Of a stretch of DNA of 5,834 nt, positions 1-4,907 are shown piece by piece (positions within the stretch are counted from its first letter, which is position 1; each line of letters begins with the position of its first letter). The stretch comes from Clostridia bacterium (lineage in GTDB: Bacteria; Bacillota_A; Clostridia; Christensenellales; Aristaeellaceae), in NCBI GenBank assembly GCA_017464225.1, contig JAFUDW010000209.1:1-5834 (forward strand), written 5' to 3'. The notes under the pieces are model-generated. The model saw nothing but the letters and a program-made list of their open reading frames with translations, ran no database searches and was not told the origin of the DNA. A program made the position numbers and the translations under genes.

Positions 1-477
1 GGCAAGGATATCCCGGCCGATGGCGTAGCCGCTGCCCGCATCGTCAATGAGATAGCCGAAACCGCCTGCGCGGAACGTATGGCCCGCCTTATCCCTGCCA
101 AAGCAAATGGAGCCAGTTCCGGCAATCAGGATAGCCCCGGGCCCGTCAATGGCGCCGGCCAGCGCGATCTCCTGATCGCCCAGCAGACGAAGATTGCCAT
201 GGTAACCGCATTCACGGACGGCGTTTTCCAGCAATTGAGCCACATACAGATTGCTGACGCCCGCGATGCCGATCACAAGGCCGCCGCAGCCTTTCAGACC
301 GCCGGCCTGATTGGCCATCCATTGAACGCAGTCCGCCACCGTTTGACGGACGGCCCCTGGCGTTGATCCGTTGGGATTCAGCGGCCCGAAACCTTGGGTT
401 TGGCATGCCGCGCCCTCTTCCGGCAACAGGAATACTTTGGTGGAACTGCCGCCGCCATCCCATCCGCAGTAATACAT
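1..477 (-). CDS. BadF/BadG/BcrA-type amino-sugar kinase (MurK/NagK-like), C-terminus cut by window edge
   Basis: This is the N-terminal 159 residues of an ASKHA-fold kinase; the reading frame stays open to base 1. Seen: an N-terminal phosphate-1 loop DGGGSSTK (residues 7-14), GDQEIAL (100-106) with the usual conserved Asp, the phosphate-2 loop AGTGSICFG (119-127), and a RAGGFGYLIDDAGSGYAIG block (136-154). Together these are typical of the BadF/BadG/BcrA/BcrD ATPase family. Known: clostridial MurK of this family phosphorylates MurNAc and GlcNAc at the 6-position in the cytoplasm. Inferred: because it directly follows murQ, it probably supplies MurNAc-6-phosphate to MurQ, though a GlcNAc-only kinase is possible. 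The ATG start lies 5 nt after the murQ stop. An in-frame GTG at 486-484 overlaps that stop and would add three residues, so the start is not settled. Co-transcription with murQ is very likely. Confidence 0.88.
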   Translation of the reverse strand, partial: MYYCGWDGGGSSTKVFLLPEEGAACQTQGFGPLNPNGSTPGAVRQTVADCVQWMANQAGGLKGCGGLVIGIAGVSNLYVAQLLENAVRECGYHGNLRLLGDQEIALAGAIDGPGAILIAGTGSICFGRDKAGHTFRAGGFGYLIDDAGSGYAIGRDILA

Positions 478-482
478 CGCCT

Positions 483-1391
483 TCACTTTCCGCTCTGGCT
501 GATGGCCAGCGCAACGCGGCCTTCCGCTGCGTCCAGCGCTTTCTTTGCGCCGACGGCATCGGTATCAAGCAGCAGCATTACGATGGCAGTCTTGCAGGAA
601 AAATCACATTTTTCAAGTGTTTCCCGCGCTTTTTCTTCGCTTTCGCCTGTCACGGTGCAGACGATGGAAATGGCGCGATGCACCAGCTTTTCGTTGCTTG
701 CCTTCACATCCACCATCAGGTTGCCGTATACCTTGCCCAGCTTGATCATCACACAGGTGGAAAGCAGGTTCAGCACCAGCTTTTGACAGGTGCCGCTCTT
801 CATACGGGAGGAGCCGGTGACCACCTCGGGCCCGGGAATGGGCGCCATGGTGATATCGGCGTGATGGGACATTTCACTGTCCCTGCAGCAGACCAGCGCC
901 ATTACAGGCGCGCCTACCGAACGGGCGTAATCCATGGCGCCGATCACATAAGGCGTGCGTCCGCTGGCAGCGATGCCCACCAGGGCGTCATTGTCGCAAA
1001 AATGGTTTTCAATCAAATCGTTTTTGCCCAGATCCCGGCTGTCTTCCGCGCCTTCAACGGCCTTGAGGAAAGCGGGCGCGCCGCCGGCGATCAACCCTAC
1101 CACCAGGCCGGGATCAACGCCGTATGTGGGCGGGCATTCCGCGGCGTCCAGAACGCCCAGACGGCCAGAGGTTCCCGCGCCGCAATAGAAAAGGCGGCCG
1201 CCGTTTTTGATTTTCTCATAGATCACGTCAATGCTGCGCGCGATTTCGGGCAGCACCTGGCGCACGGCCTCGGCACATTTATGGTCTTCCTCATTGATCA
1301 GCGTAACCATTTCCAGCGTGGACAGCGTATCTATCTGCGCGGTGCGCGGATTGCGCTGCTCCGTATCTATTTTTTTCAGCTCTACGCCCAT
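483..1391 (-). CDS. murQ: N-acetylmuramic acid 6-phosphate etherase MurQ
   Basis: MurQ cleaves the D-lactyl ether of MurNAc-6-phosphate to give GlcNAc-6-phosphate and D-lactate, a cytoplasmic step of cell-wall sugar recycling. The 302-residue length is normal for the family. Seen: the N-terminal TEQRNPRT segment (10-17), the SIS-domain signature GAGTSGRLGVLDAAECPPTYG-like block beginning at residue 71, AVEGAED (111-117), SGRTPYVIGA (143-152), and GSSRMKSGTCQK (193-204). Glu85 and Glu116 are 31 residues apart, matching the spacing of the catalytic Glu83 and Glu114 of E. coli MurQ, so the enzyme should be active. The ATG start has purine-rich sites upstream: AAAAGGAG (1410-1403) is 11 nt away, and a nearer GCGGAG is about 6 nt away. 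The gene is first in a minus-strand unit with the sugar kinase and has its own promoter in the divergent spacer. No frameshift or missing key residue was seen. Confidence 0.97.
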   Translation of the reverse strand: MGVELKKIDTEQRNPRTAQIDTLSTLEMVTLINEEDHKCAEAVRQVLPEIARSIDVIYEKIKNGGRLFYCGAGTSGRLGVLDAAECPPTYGVDPGLVVGLIAGGAPAFLKAVEGAEDSRDLGKNDLIENHFCDNDALVGIAASGRTPYVIGAMDYARSVGAPVMALVCCRDSEMSHHADITMAPIPGPEVVTGSSRMKSGTCQKLVLNLLSTCVMIKLGKVYGNLMVDVKASNEKLVHRAISIVCTVTGESEEKARETLEKCDFSCKTAIVMLLLDTDAVGAKKALDAAEGRVALAISQSGK

Positions 1392-1402
1392 TTCAAACTC
1401 CG

Positions 1403-1410
1403 CTCCTTTT
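1403..1410 (-). promoter_or_regulatory. Ribosome binding site of murQ
   Basis: AAAAGGAG on the minus strand lies 11 nt before the murQ ATG. A second purine stretch, GCGGAG, lies between it and the start at about 6 nt. Either could pair with the 16S anti-SD; which one is used cannot be told. Confidence 0.6.
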
Positions 1411-1440
1411 TATGAAATCCGAATGCAATCAAGCGGTCAC

Positions 1441-1469
1441 ATTATAGCATTTGCGGAAAAGCTTGACAA
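1441..1469 (-). promoter_or_regulatory. Sigma-A-type promoter of murQ-kinase unit, with extended -10
   Basis: On the minus strand there is TTGTCA (1469-1464, five of six consensus bases), a 17-nt spacer and a perfect TATAAT (1446-1441). The -10 is preceded by TGC (1449-1447), giving a TGn extended -10. Transcription would begin near 1434, leaving a leader of roughly 40 nt before the murQ ATG. The -35 box sits inside the perfect dyad GCTTG-A-CAAGC, so a repressor bound there would block polymerase. The promoter is a sequence match only, not measured. Confidence 0.75.
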
Positions 1470-1501
1470 GCGTTTTACTTGAAGGACAAGGGAAAAGCGT
1501 G
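1455..1501. repeat. Operator-like dyads and direct repeat between divergent promoters
   Basis: Three nested structures lie within 47 bp. There is a perfect dyad GCTTG-A-CAAGC (1461-1471). There is a second, looser dyad CTTG-AAGGA-CAAG (1478-1490). There is also a direct repeat GGAAAAGC(T/G)TG at 1455-1465 and 1491-1501, with starts 36 bp apart. They cover the -35 boxes of both divergent promoters. Inferred: binding site(s) for one regulator serving both murQ and the hydrolase, for example a MurR-like RpiR-family protein; no regulator gene is present in the window. Confidence 0.45.
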
Positions 1502-1507
1502 TATAAT
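1479..1507 (+). promoter_or_regulatory. Sigma-A-type promoter of the serine hydrolase gene
   Basis: TTGAAG (1479-1484, four of six consensus bases), an exact 17-nt spacer, then a perfect TATAAT (1502-1507). The start site would be near 1514, so the ribosome binding site at 1517-1522 would fall within the first few transcribed bases and the leader would be very short. The -35 overlaps the second CTTG-5-CAAG dyad. Confidence 0.65.
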
Positions 1508-1516
1508 ACCGCCGTT

Positions 1517-1522
1517 GGAGGA
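1517..1522 (+). promoter_or_regulatory. Ribosome binding site of the serine hydrolase
   Basis: GGAGGA followed by 8 nt and the ATG at 1531. It is a strong, well-spaced site and fixes this start. Confidence 0.85.
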
Positions 1523-1530
1523 ATGAATAT

Positions 1531-2586
1531 ATGACGGATCTGCAGAAGCTGGTTGAAACCCGACTTGAGGAAGGACGCAGGGATGGCTGCTATCCAGCCG
1601 CGGCGGCAGCTTTAGGAGTCAAGGATCAGGTACTTGCGACAGCTTTTGCCGGGCAAGCGCCACTGCCGGGACAGGAGCCCGTCAACGCGCATACGCGGTT
1701 TGATATGGCGTCGCTCTCCAAGGTGATCGGCCCTACGATGATCGCCTTGCGAGCGATGGAGGAGGGGGAGCTGGGGCTCTCTGAGCGCGTGGGTGATTTT
1801 TTTCCTGAAGCTCCGGCGGATAAGCGCGATATCACCGTTTTTATGCTGATGACACATACGGGCGGCTTCAATCCCTCCTTCCGGCTGGATAGGATGGGGA
1901 TCACGCCTGGGCAGGTGACGGAAGCCGTTTTGAATCACCCGCTGGATGAAACGCCTGGAAAGCGGCCTATCTATTCCTGTATGGGATACATCCTGTTGGC
2001 GAAGATGCTGGAAAAGCGATTTAGAAAGCCATTGGATATCCTTGCAAGGGAGCGCGTATTCGAGCCCCTCGGCATGCATGAAACCTGCTATTGCCCACCG
2101 CCCGGAACGCCCTGCGCCGCGACGGAATTGTCCCCTGAAACAGGCAAGCCGTGGATTGGCGTTGTGCATGATGAAAACGCCAGATTCCAGGGCGGCGTAT
2201 CGGGCAACGCCGGCGTATTCATGTCGCTGGCGGATGGCATTGTCTTTGCCCAAATGCTGGCAAACATGGGAGATGGCTATTTAAGGCGCGAAACCATGGA
2301 AAAGGCAATTGTGAATTATACCCCCGGACAGGACGCGCATAGAGGTCTGGGATTCCAGCTGGCAGGCACGCCGGATTGCTTTTTCAGCAGTGCCGTCCCT
2401 GAAAATTGCTTTGGCCATACAGGCTTTACCGGCACCAGCCTGATGGTGGAGCCCCAAACGGGCTTCTGGGTGCTGCTGCTGACCAACCGCGTTTATCCCA
2501 CCCGGGAGAGCGCCGCGCTGTTTCCCTTCCGCAGGAAGTTTCATGCGGAACTCTGGCAATCTGTATGCGGCGCTGCTTCCATTTGA
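1531..2586 (+). CDS. Serine hydrolase of the beta-lactamase/PBP (class C, AmpC-like) family, cytoplasmic; candidate muropeptide amidase
   Basis: A 351-residue protein of the beta-lactamase-related fold. Seen: the nucleophile motif SLSK (Ser61, Lys64) in the context FDMASLSKV; LMTHTGG (106-112); YSCMGYILLAKMLE (148-161) at the place of the YxN motif; VVHDENARFQGGVSGNAGVF (211-230), a block common in this subfamily; and HTG (296-298) replacing the KTG box. There is no signal peptide or membrane segment, so it should act in the cytoplasm. Known: Bacillus AmiE (YbbE) has this fold, is encoded beside murQ and nagZ, and removes the peptide from muropeptides; it is exported, unlike this protein. Inferred: this protein may process cytoplasmic muramyl peptides or a related amide/ester before the MurQ-kinase steps. 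An unrelated esterase is the main alternative. It is transcribed divergently from murQ and does not look like a resistance beta-lactamase. Oddity: Cys150 where Asn or Asp is usual. Confidence 0.9.
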   Translation: MTDLQKLVETRLEEGRRDGCYPAAAAALGVKDQVLATAFAGQAPLPGQEPVNAHTRFDMASLSKVIGPTMIALRAMEEGELGLSERVGDFFPEAPADKRDITVFMLMTHTGGFNPSFRLDRMGITPGQVTEAVLNHPLDETPGKRPIYSCMGYILLAKMLEKRFRKPLDILARERVFEPLGMHETCYCPPPGTPCAATELSPETGKPWIGVVHDENARFQGGVSGNAGVFMSLADGIVFAQMLANMGDGYLRRETMEKAIVNYTPGQDAHRGLGFQLAGTPDCFFSSAVPENCFGHTGFTGTSLMVEPQTGFWVLLLTNRVYPTRESAALFPFRRKFHAELWQSVCGAASI

Positions 2587-2597
2587 AATTGTACTTC

Positions 2598-2640
2598 GCT
2601 TCTTTCCGATTACGACGGATTCAATTCGGAGGAAGGAAGC
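2598..2640 (+). repeat. Stem-loop after the hydrolase gene, weak terminator candidate
   Basis: GCTTCTTTCC (2598-2607) pairs with GGAAGGAAGC (2631-2640). This gives ten pairs, one of them G-U, around a 23-nt loop, starting 11 nt after the hydrolase stop. There is no U-tract on either strand, so termination by this hairpin alone is doubtful. The right arm also contains a GGAGG-like purine stretch. Confidence 0.35.
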
Positions 2641-2734
2641 AAGAATATGAAACTGTCAGTAATATTTAGAGAAATTTCTGATTTAATCCAACTGCCACAA
2701 CGAAATGGTATAACAGCATCGCCAAGCAAAGGCG

Positions 2735-2956
2735 GTGCATCGTAATGAAGCAAACATAACGCAAGCGGCCAGTCTGATCCGCGAAGATGATGAAGTGGTA
2801 TATGGGGACTCTGGGTATCTTGGAATACAAAAGCGGGCTGAAAATTGGCCTTGTATCCTGCTAAACTTCGTTTATTACACAGAAAAGCAGAATACAAGGC
2901 CATTTAAGAGTTTCCTAAAAGTCCTTACGGTCCGTTCAGCATTATACTGCCGGTAA
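2735..2956 (+). pseudogene. IS5-family-type DDE transposase remnant
   Basis: The first 37 or so codons of this frame resemble the middle of an IS5-type transposase. Seen: VHRNEANITQAA followed by REDDEVVYGDSGYLGIQKR. The GDSGYLG motif matches the region of the second catalytic Asp in these DDE enzymes, and it normally follows a stretch like VHSV..TAANVHD. The rest is missing: upstream the frame is closed by TAA at 2711-2713 and no N-terminal DDE half is recognisable. Downstream, after about position 2842, the frame runs into an inverted repeat and then into unrecognised sequence ending at TAA 2954-2956. The 73-residue frame has no credible ribosome binding site and starts with GTG only by default. 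It is best read as an old, inactive relic. Family assignment is by motif memory, so the subgroup is uncertain. Confidence 0.7.
2843..2905. repeat. Imperfect 20-bp inverted repeat with nested hairpin
   Basis: Left arm AATTGGCCTTGTATCCTGCT (2843-2862) and right arm AGCAGAATACAAGGCCATTT (2886-2905) match at 18 of 20 positions when one is reversed and complemented. The spacer is 23 nt. A small perfect hairpin TAAAC-TTC-GTTTA (2862-2874) begins at the last base of the left arm and runs into the spacer, so it would compete with the outer stem by one base pair. The repeat begins just where transposase similarity ends. It could be remnant element ends, a small palindromic insertion, or a terminator for the minus-strand operon, since on that strand the stem is followed by AATTTTC and lies about 66 nt past the rsmF stop. 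Confidence 0.7.
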
Positions 2957-2971
2957 AGCGAAAAATGAATA

Positions 2972-4297
2972 TTATTTTCTGATTCCTTTGGGATAATGGT
3001 TTTTCATTTGTCCGCCGCTGGCCTTGCCAAAGCCCATTTGCCATCCCTGATAGACAATGGCATAATAACCGCGCAGATGCTCGCTGCAAGTCAGCGTTTC
3101 GCCGTGGAGATACGCCGCGCAATGCGCTTCATCAATTTCAAACCGTTTTTCAATAGGGAGGGCCAACGCCATTGCGTGATCAGGGAGGAGGATCCTTCCC
3201 CGTTGCTCCGCCAGGTGCAGGCCAACCCGCAGCGTTTTGATCCCGTCCAACGGAGGAAGACAGTCCGGAGCGCAAAGGAGTCTGTTCCCAAATTGAGCGT
3301 TTGGCGACGCGGCAATACCAAGATCATCTGCTAATCCCTTAAAGAGAGAAACGGCGTTTCTGTCAGGCTTGGGAAGAGCAACGGGGAGGACGCCGGCTGT
3401 TTCATCCGCTATGTTTTCCTGCTTTTCAAGCAGCGCCACAAAATGCCCCTCGCCGCGGAAGCGATGGGGCCAGATGCGCAGCATGCCGCTTTGCGCGTCG
3501 GGAAATCCATCAAGATGAAAGGGGATCAGGCGAAAGTGGGGATGGGATTGAAGAAAAACATGGATTGTATTTTCATTTTCAATGCTGTTGAAGGTGCAGG
3601 TGCTGTAAGCCATGCGGCCGCCTGCGCGCAGCATTTTTGCCGCTTCATTCAGGATCTGAACCTGCCGCTGATGGCATCTGAGCGGACTATCGGGCGACCA
3701 TTCGGCAATGGTTTCTGGATGGCGGCGGAACATGCCCTCGCCCGAGCAGGGCGCGTCCACCAGTATTTTATCAAAAAAACCGGGCCATTTGCGAGCGAGC
3801 TGTTCCGGATAGGCACAAGTAACAATGGCGTTTTGAATCCCCATGCGCTCTATGTTGCCGGAAAGCACCTGCGCCCTTGAAGGGATAGGCTCATTGCTTA
3901 CAAGCAGCGCCAGGGAAGCCCAACCGGCCGCTTGAGTGCTTTTCCCACCGGGGGAGGCGCACAGATCCAGCATGCGGTCTCCGTCGCAGGGAGACAGCGC
4001 GGCAACGGCCGCCATGGCTGAGGGTTCCTGTATATAGTACGCGCCCGCATCGTGCAGCGGGAAGGCGCCTGCTTTTGAATCGGCGGATAAATACCAGCTA
4101 TTCTTCGCGTAAGGGACAGCGCCGCAAAGCTCGTCCCCGGGTATCGGAACGCGTTCTTCCCGGAACCGGATACCGCGCTCCGCCGGCTGATCATAGGACG
4201 CAAAAAAAGCATCCGCTTCCTCCTGTAAAAGAGGAAGCAGCTGCCGGATAAACGCTTCGGGTAGCCGATAGCGCAAGGAGATATCAGTAATTGTCAC
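2972..4297 (-). CDS. rsmF: RsmF-type 16S rRNA (cytosine-C5)-methyltransferase
   Basis: A 441-residue SAM-dependent RNA m5C methyltransferase of the NOL1/NOP2/Sun family, RsmF (YebU) type with C-terminal RNA-binding part. Seen, numbered from the GTG: an N-terminal RLPEAFIRQLLPLL helix (12-25), YIQEPSAMAAVAAL (88-101), SAM-binding motif I LDLCASPGGKS (110-120), motif IV DAPCSGEGMFRR (181-192) with Cys184, and motif VI YSTCTFNSIENE (231-242) with catalytic Cys234. The tail ends in GWQMGFGKASGGQMKNHYPKGIRK-like sequence, close to the PUA-like end of RsmF proteins. Both cysteines of the methyl-transfer mechanism are present. The GTG start is chosen because CAGGAG lies 7 nt upstream and the family homology begins there. 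The frame continues open upstream to 4525, but that part lies inside the neighbouring gene. It overlaps the upstream gene by 14 bp, pointing to translational coupling. The exact modified cytosine is not predictable here. Confidence 0.95.
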   Translation of the reverse strand: MTITDISLRYRLPEAFIRQLLPLLQEEADAFFASYDQPAERGIRFREERVPIPGDELCGAVPYAKNSWYLSADSKAGAFPLHDAGAYYIQEPSAMAAVAALSPCDGDRMLDLCASPGGKSTQAAGWASLALLVSNEPIPSRAQVLSGNIERMGIQNAIVTCAYPEQLARKWPGFFDKILVDAPCSGEGMFRRHPETIAEWSPDSPLRCHQRQVQILNEAAKMLRAGGRMAYSTCTFNSIENENTIHVFLQSHPHFRLIPFHLDGFPDAQSGMLRIWPHRFRGEGHFVALLEKQENIADETAGVLPVALPKPDRNAVSLFKGLADDLGIAASPNAQFGNRLLCAPDCLPPLDGIKTLRVGLHLAEQRGRILLPDHAMALALPIEKRFEIDEAHCAAYLHGETLTCSEHLRGYYAIVYQGWQMGFGKASGGQMKNHYPKGIRK

Positions 4298-4901
4298 CGT
4301 TTTGCTCCTGCTGGTAGGGTTCTGTTTCTGGATAAACAGGCGCGTGGAAGGCTGATCTGGCATCAATGGCCGGTTCGCTGTTCCTCCTGCGGGAAAGCTC
4401 AAACCGCCCCAGCGCGTGTTTTTCATGGCGATCGCTGCGCCGTCTGCGCTGACCTGCAGGCTGTTCGTCGGAGGGTTGCGATGCTGTTTCTTCAATTCCT
4501 TCCTGATAAGCGACGGGCTCAGCAAAGTAAGACTCCATGACCTCGGCGGGCGCAGGTTCGTTGGTCAGATCGGGGATGGGGGTGTCCGCAAAGTTGAAAT
4601 TGGAAAGGGCTGTATCATAGCCTTCGTTAAACTGGGGATCGTCATAGGCGTAATTTCCCCTGTGAAACAGACGGTTCAGCTTTGTGCGCCATACGTACTG
4701 CGGACGCCAGCGCAGGATGTAGATGATCACGTCTAGCGTGATCCCCAGCACAAGCAGCACTGCCGCCACGGGCAGCCAGTGTCCCGTCAGCCAGGCGAAT
4801 ATCCCGCCGCTGCCGTCCTGCGCGAAGGAAAGCAGGCTGCCAAACAGCGCGCGCATCCAGCTCAGCAGGAGATGAAGAAGAGAATTGGCAAAATTGTTCA
4901 T
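4284..4901 (-). CDS. Unrecognised single-pass membrane protein in the ybbR-rsmF operon
   Basis: A 205-residue protein that I cannot assign to a named family. Seen: an N-terminal hydrophobic/amphipathic stretch (about 5-26), one clear membrane segment (about 44-64, WLPVAAVLLVLGITLDVIIY-like), then a conserved-looking juxtamembrane RWRPQYVWRTKLNRLF (64-79). After that comes a long hydrophilic tail rich in Asp, Glu, Pro and Gln. The tail has a basic cluster QRRRRSDRHEK (151-161) and a second one, SRRR (170-173). The tail is probably cytoplasmic by the positive-inside rule, given the Arg/Lys-rich flank after the membrane segment. It starts 6 nt after the YbbR-protein stop, with no good ribosome binding site, so it is likely translated by coupling. 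It overlaps the methyltransferase by 14 bp. Its position suggests a link to the envelope or to the YbbR/CdaA complex, but that is only inference. It is a real gene judging from operon packing and codon texture. Confidence 0.8.
   Translation of the reverse strand: MNNFANSLLHLLLSWMRALFGSLLSFAQDGSGGIFAWLTGHWLPVAAVLLVLGITLDVIIYILRWRPQYVWRTKLNRLFHRGNYAYDDPQFNEGYDTALSNFNFADTPIPDLTNEPAPAEVMESYFAEPVAYQEGIEETASQPSDEQPAGQRRRRSDRHEKHALGRFELSRRRNSEPAIDARSAFHAPVYPETEPYQQEQNGDNY
4305..4310 (-). promoter_or_regulatory. Ribosome binding site deciding the rsmF GTG start
   Basis: CAGGAG on the minus strand, then 7 nt (CAAAACG), then GTG at 4297-4295. It lies inside the end of the upstream coding region and supports the GTG over the far upstream ATG at 4525. 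Confidence 0.8.
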
Positions 4902-4907
4902 GTTCGC

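Larger units (their letters stand above)
2587..2971. other. Convergent intergenic zone, A+T-richer, with mobile-element debris
   Basis: These 385 bp separate the ends of two converging units: the hydrolase (plus) and the ybbR-rsmF operon (minus). No intact gene was found. It holds a stem-loop at 2598-2640, a decayed transposase piece from 2735, and an inverted repeat at 2843-2905. Composition is visibly richer in A and T than the flanking genes. No classic GC-stem plus long U-tract terminator was found for either unit. Confidence 0.7.

Noticed and set aside
363..1415. Long open frame of 350 codons on the plus strand, antisense to murQ
   Set aside because: The opposite strand encodes an unmistakable MurQ and kinase. 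The plus-strand product has no recognisable domain and is a by-product of GC-rich codon use.
1463..1468. Perfect TTGACA on the plus strand as the -35 of the hydrolase promoter
   Set aside because: It is 33 nt from the TATAAT at 1502-1507, far too long. TTGAAG at 1479-1484 gives a 17-nt spacer. The TTGACA arises from the dyad that forms the murQ -35 on the other strand.
1612..2253. 213-codon minus-strand frame inside the hydrolase
   Set aside because: Antisense to a gene with all its family motifs; the product has no domain and no ribosome binding site of note.
2647..2745. 32-codon plus-strand frame in the intergenic zone, beginning ATGAAACTG
   Set aside because: The nearest GGAGG is too far from the ATG (about 14 nt), there is no recognisable similarity, and it ends inside the transposase relic.
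2941..2946. TATAAT on the minus strand after rsmF
   Set aside because: The matching -35 at 17-nt spacing is only TTCATT (three of six), and no gene lies downstream of it.
3443..3880. 145-codon plus-strand frame inside rsmF
   Set aside because: Antisense to the methyltransferase catalytic core; the product has no domain.
4298..4525. N-terminal 76-codon extension of the methyltransferase to an ATG at 4525
   Set aside because: It lies wholly in the neighbouring gene in another frame and shows no RsmF similarity. The GTG at 4297 has a proper ribosome binding site.
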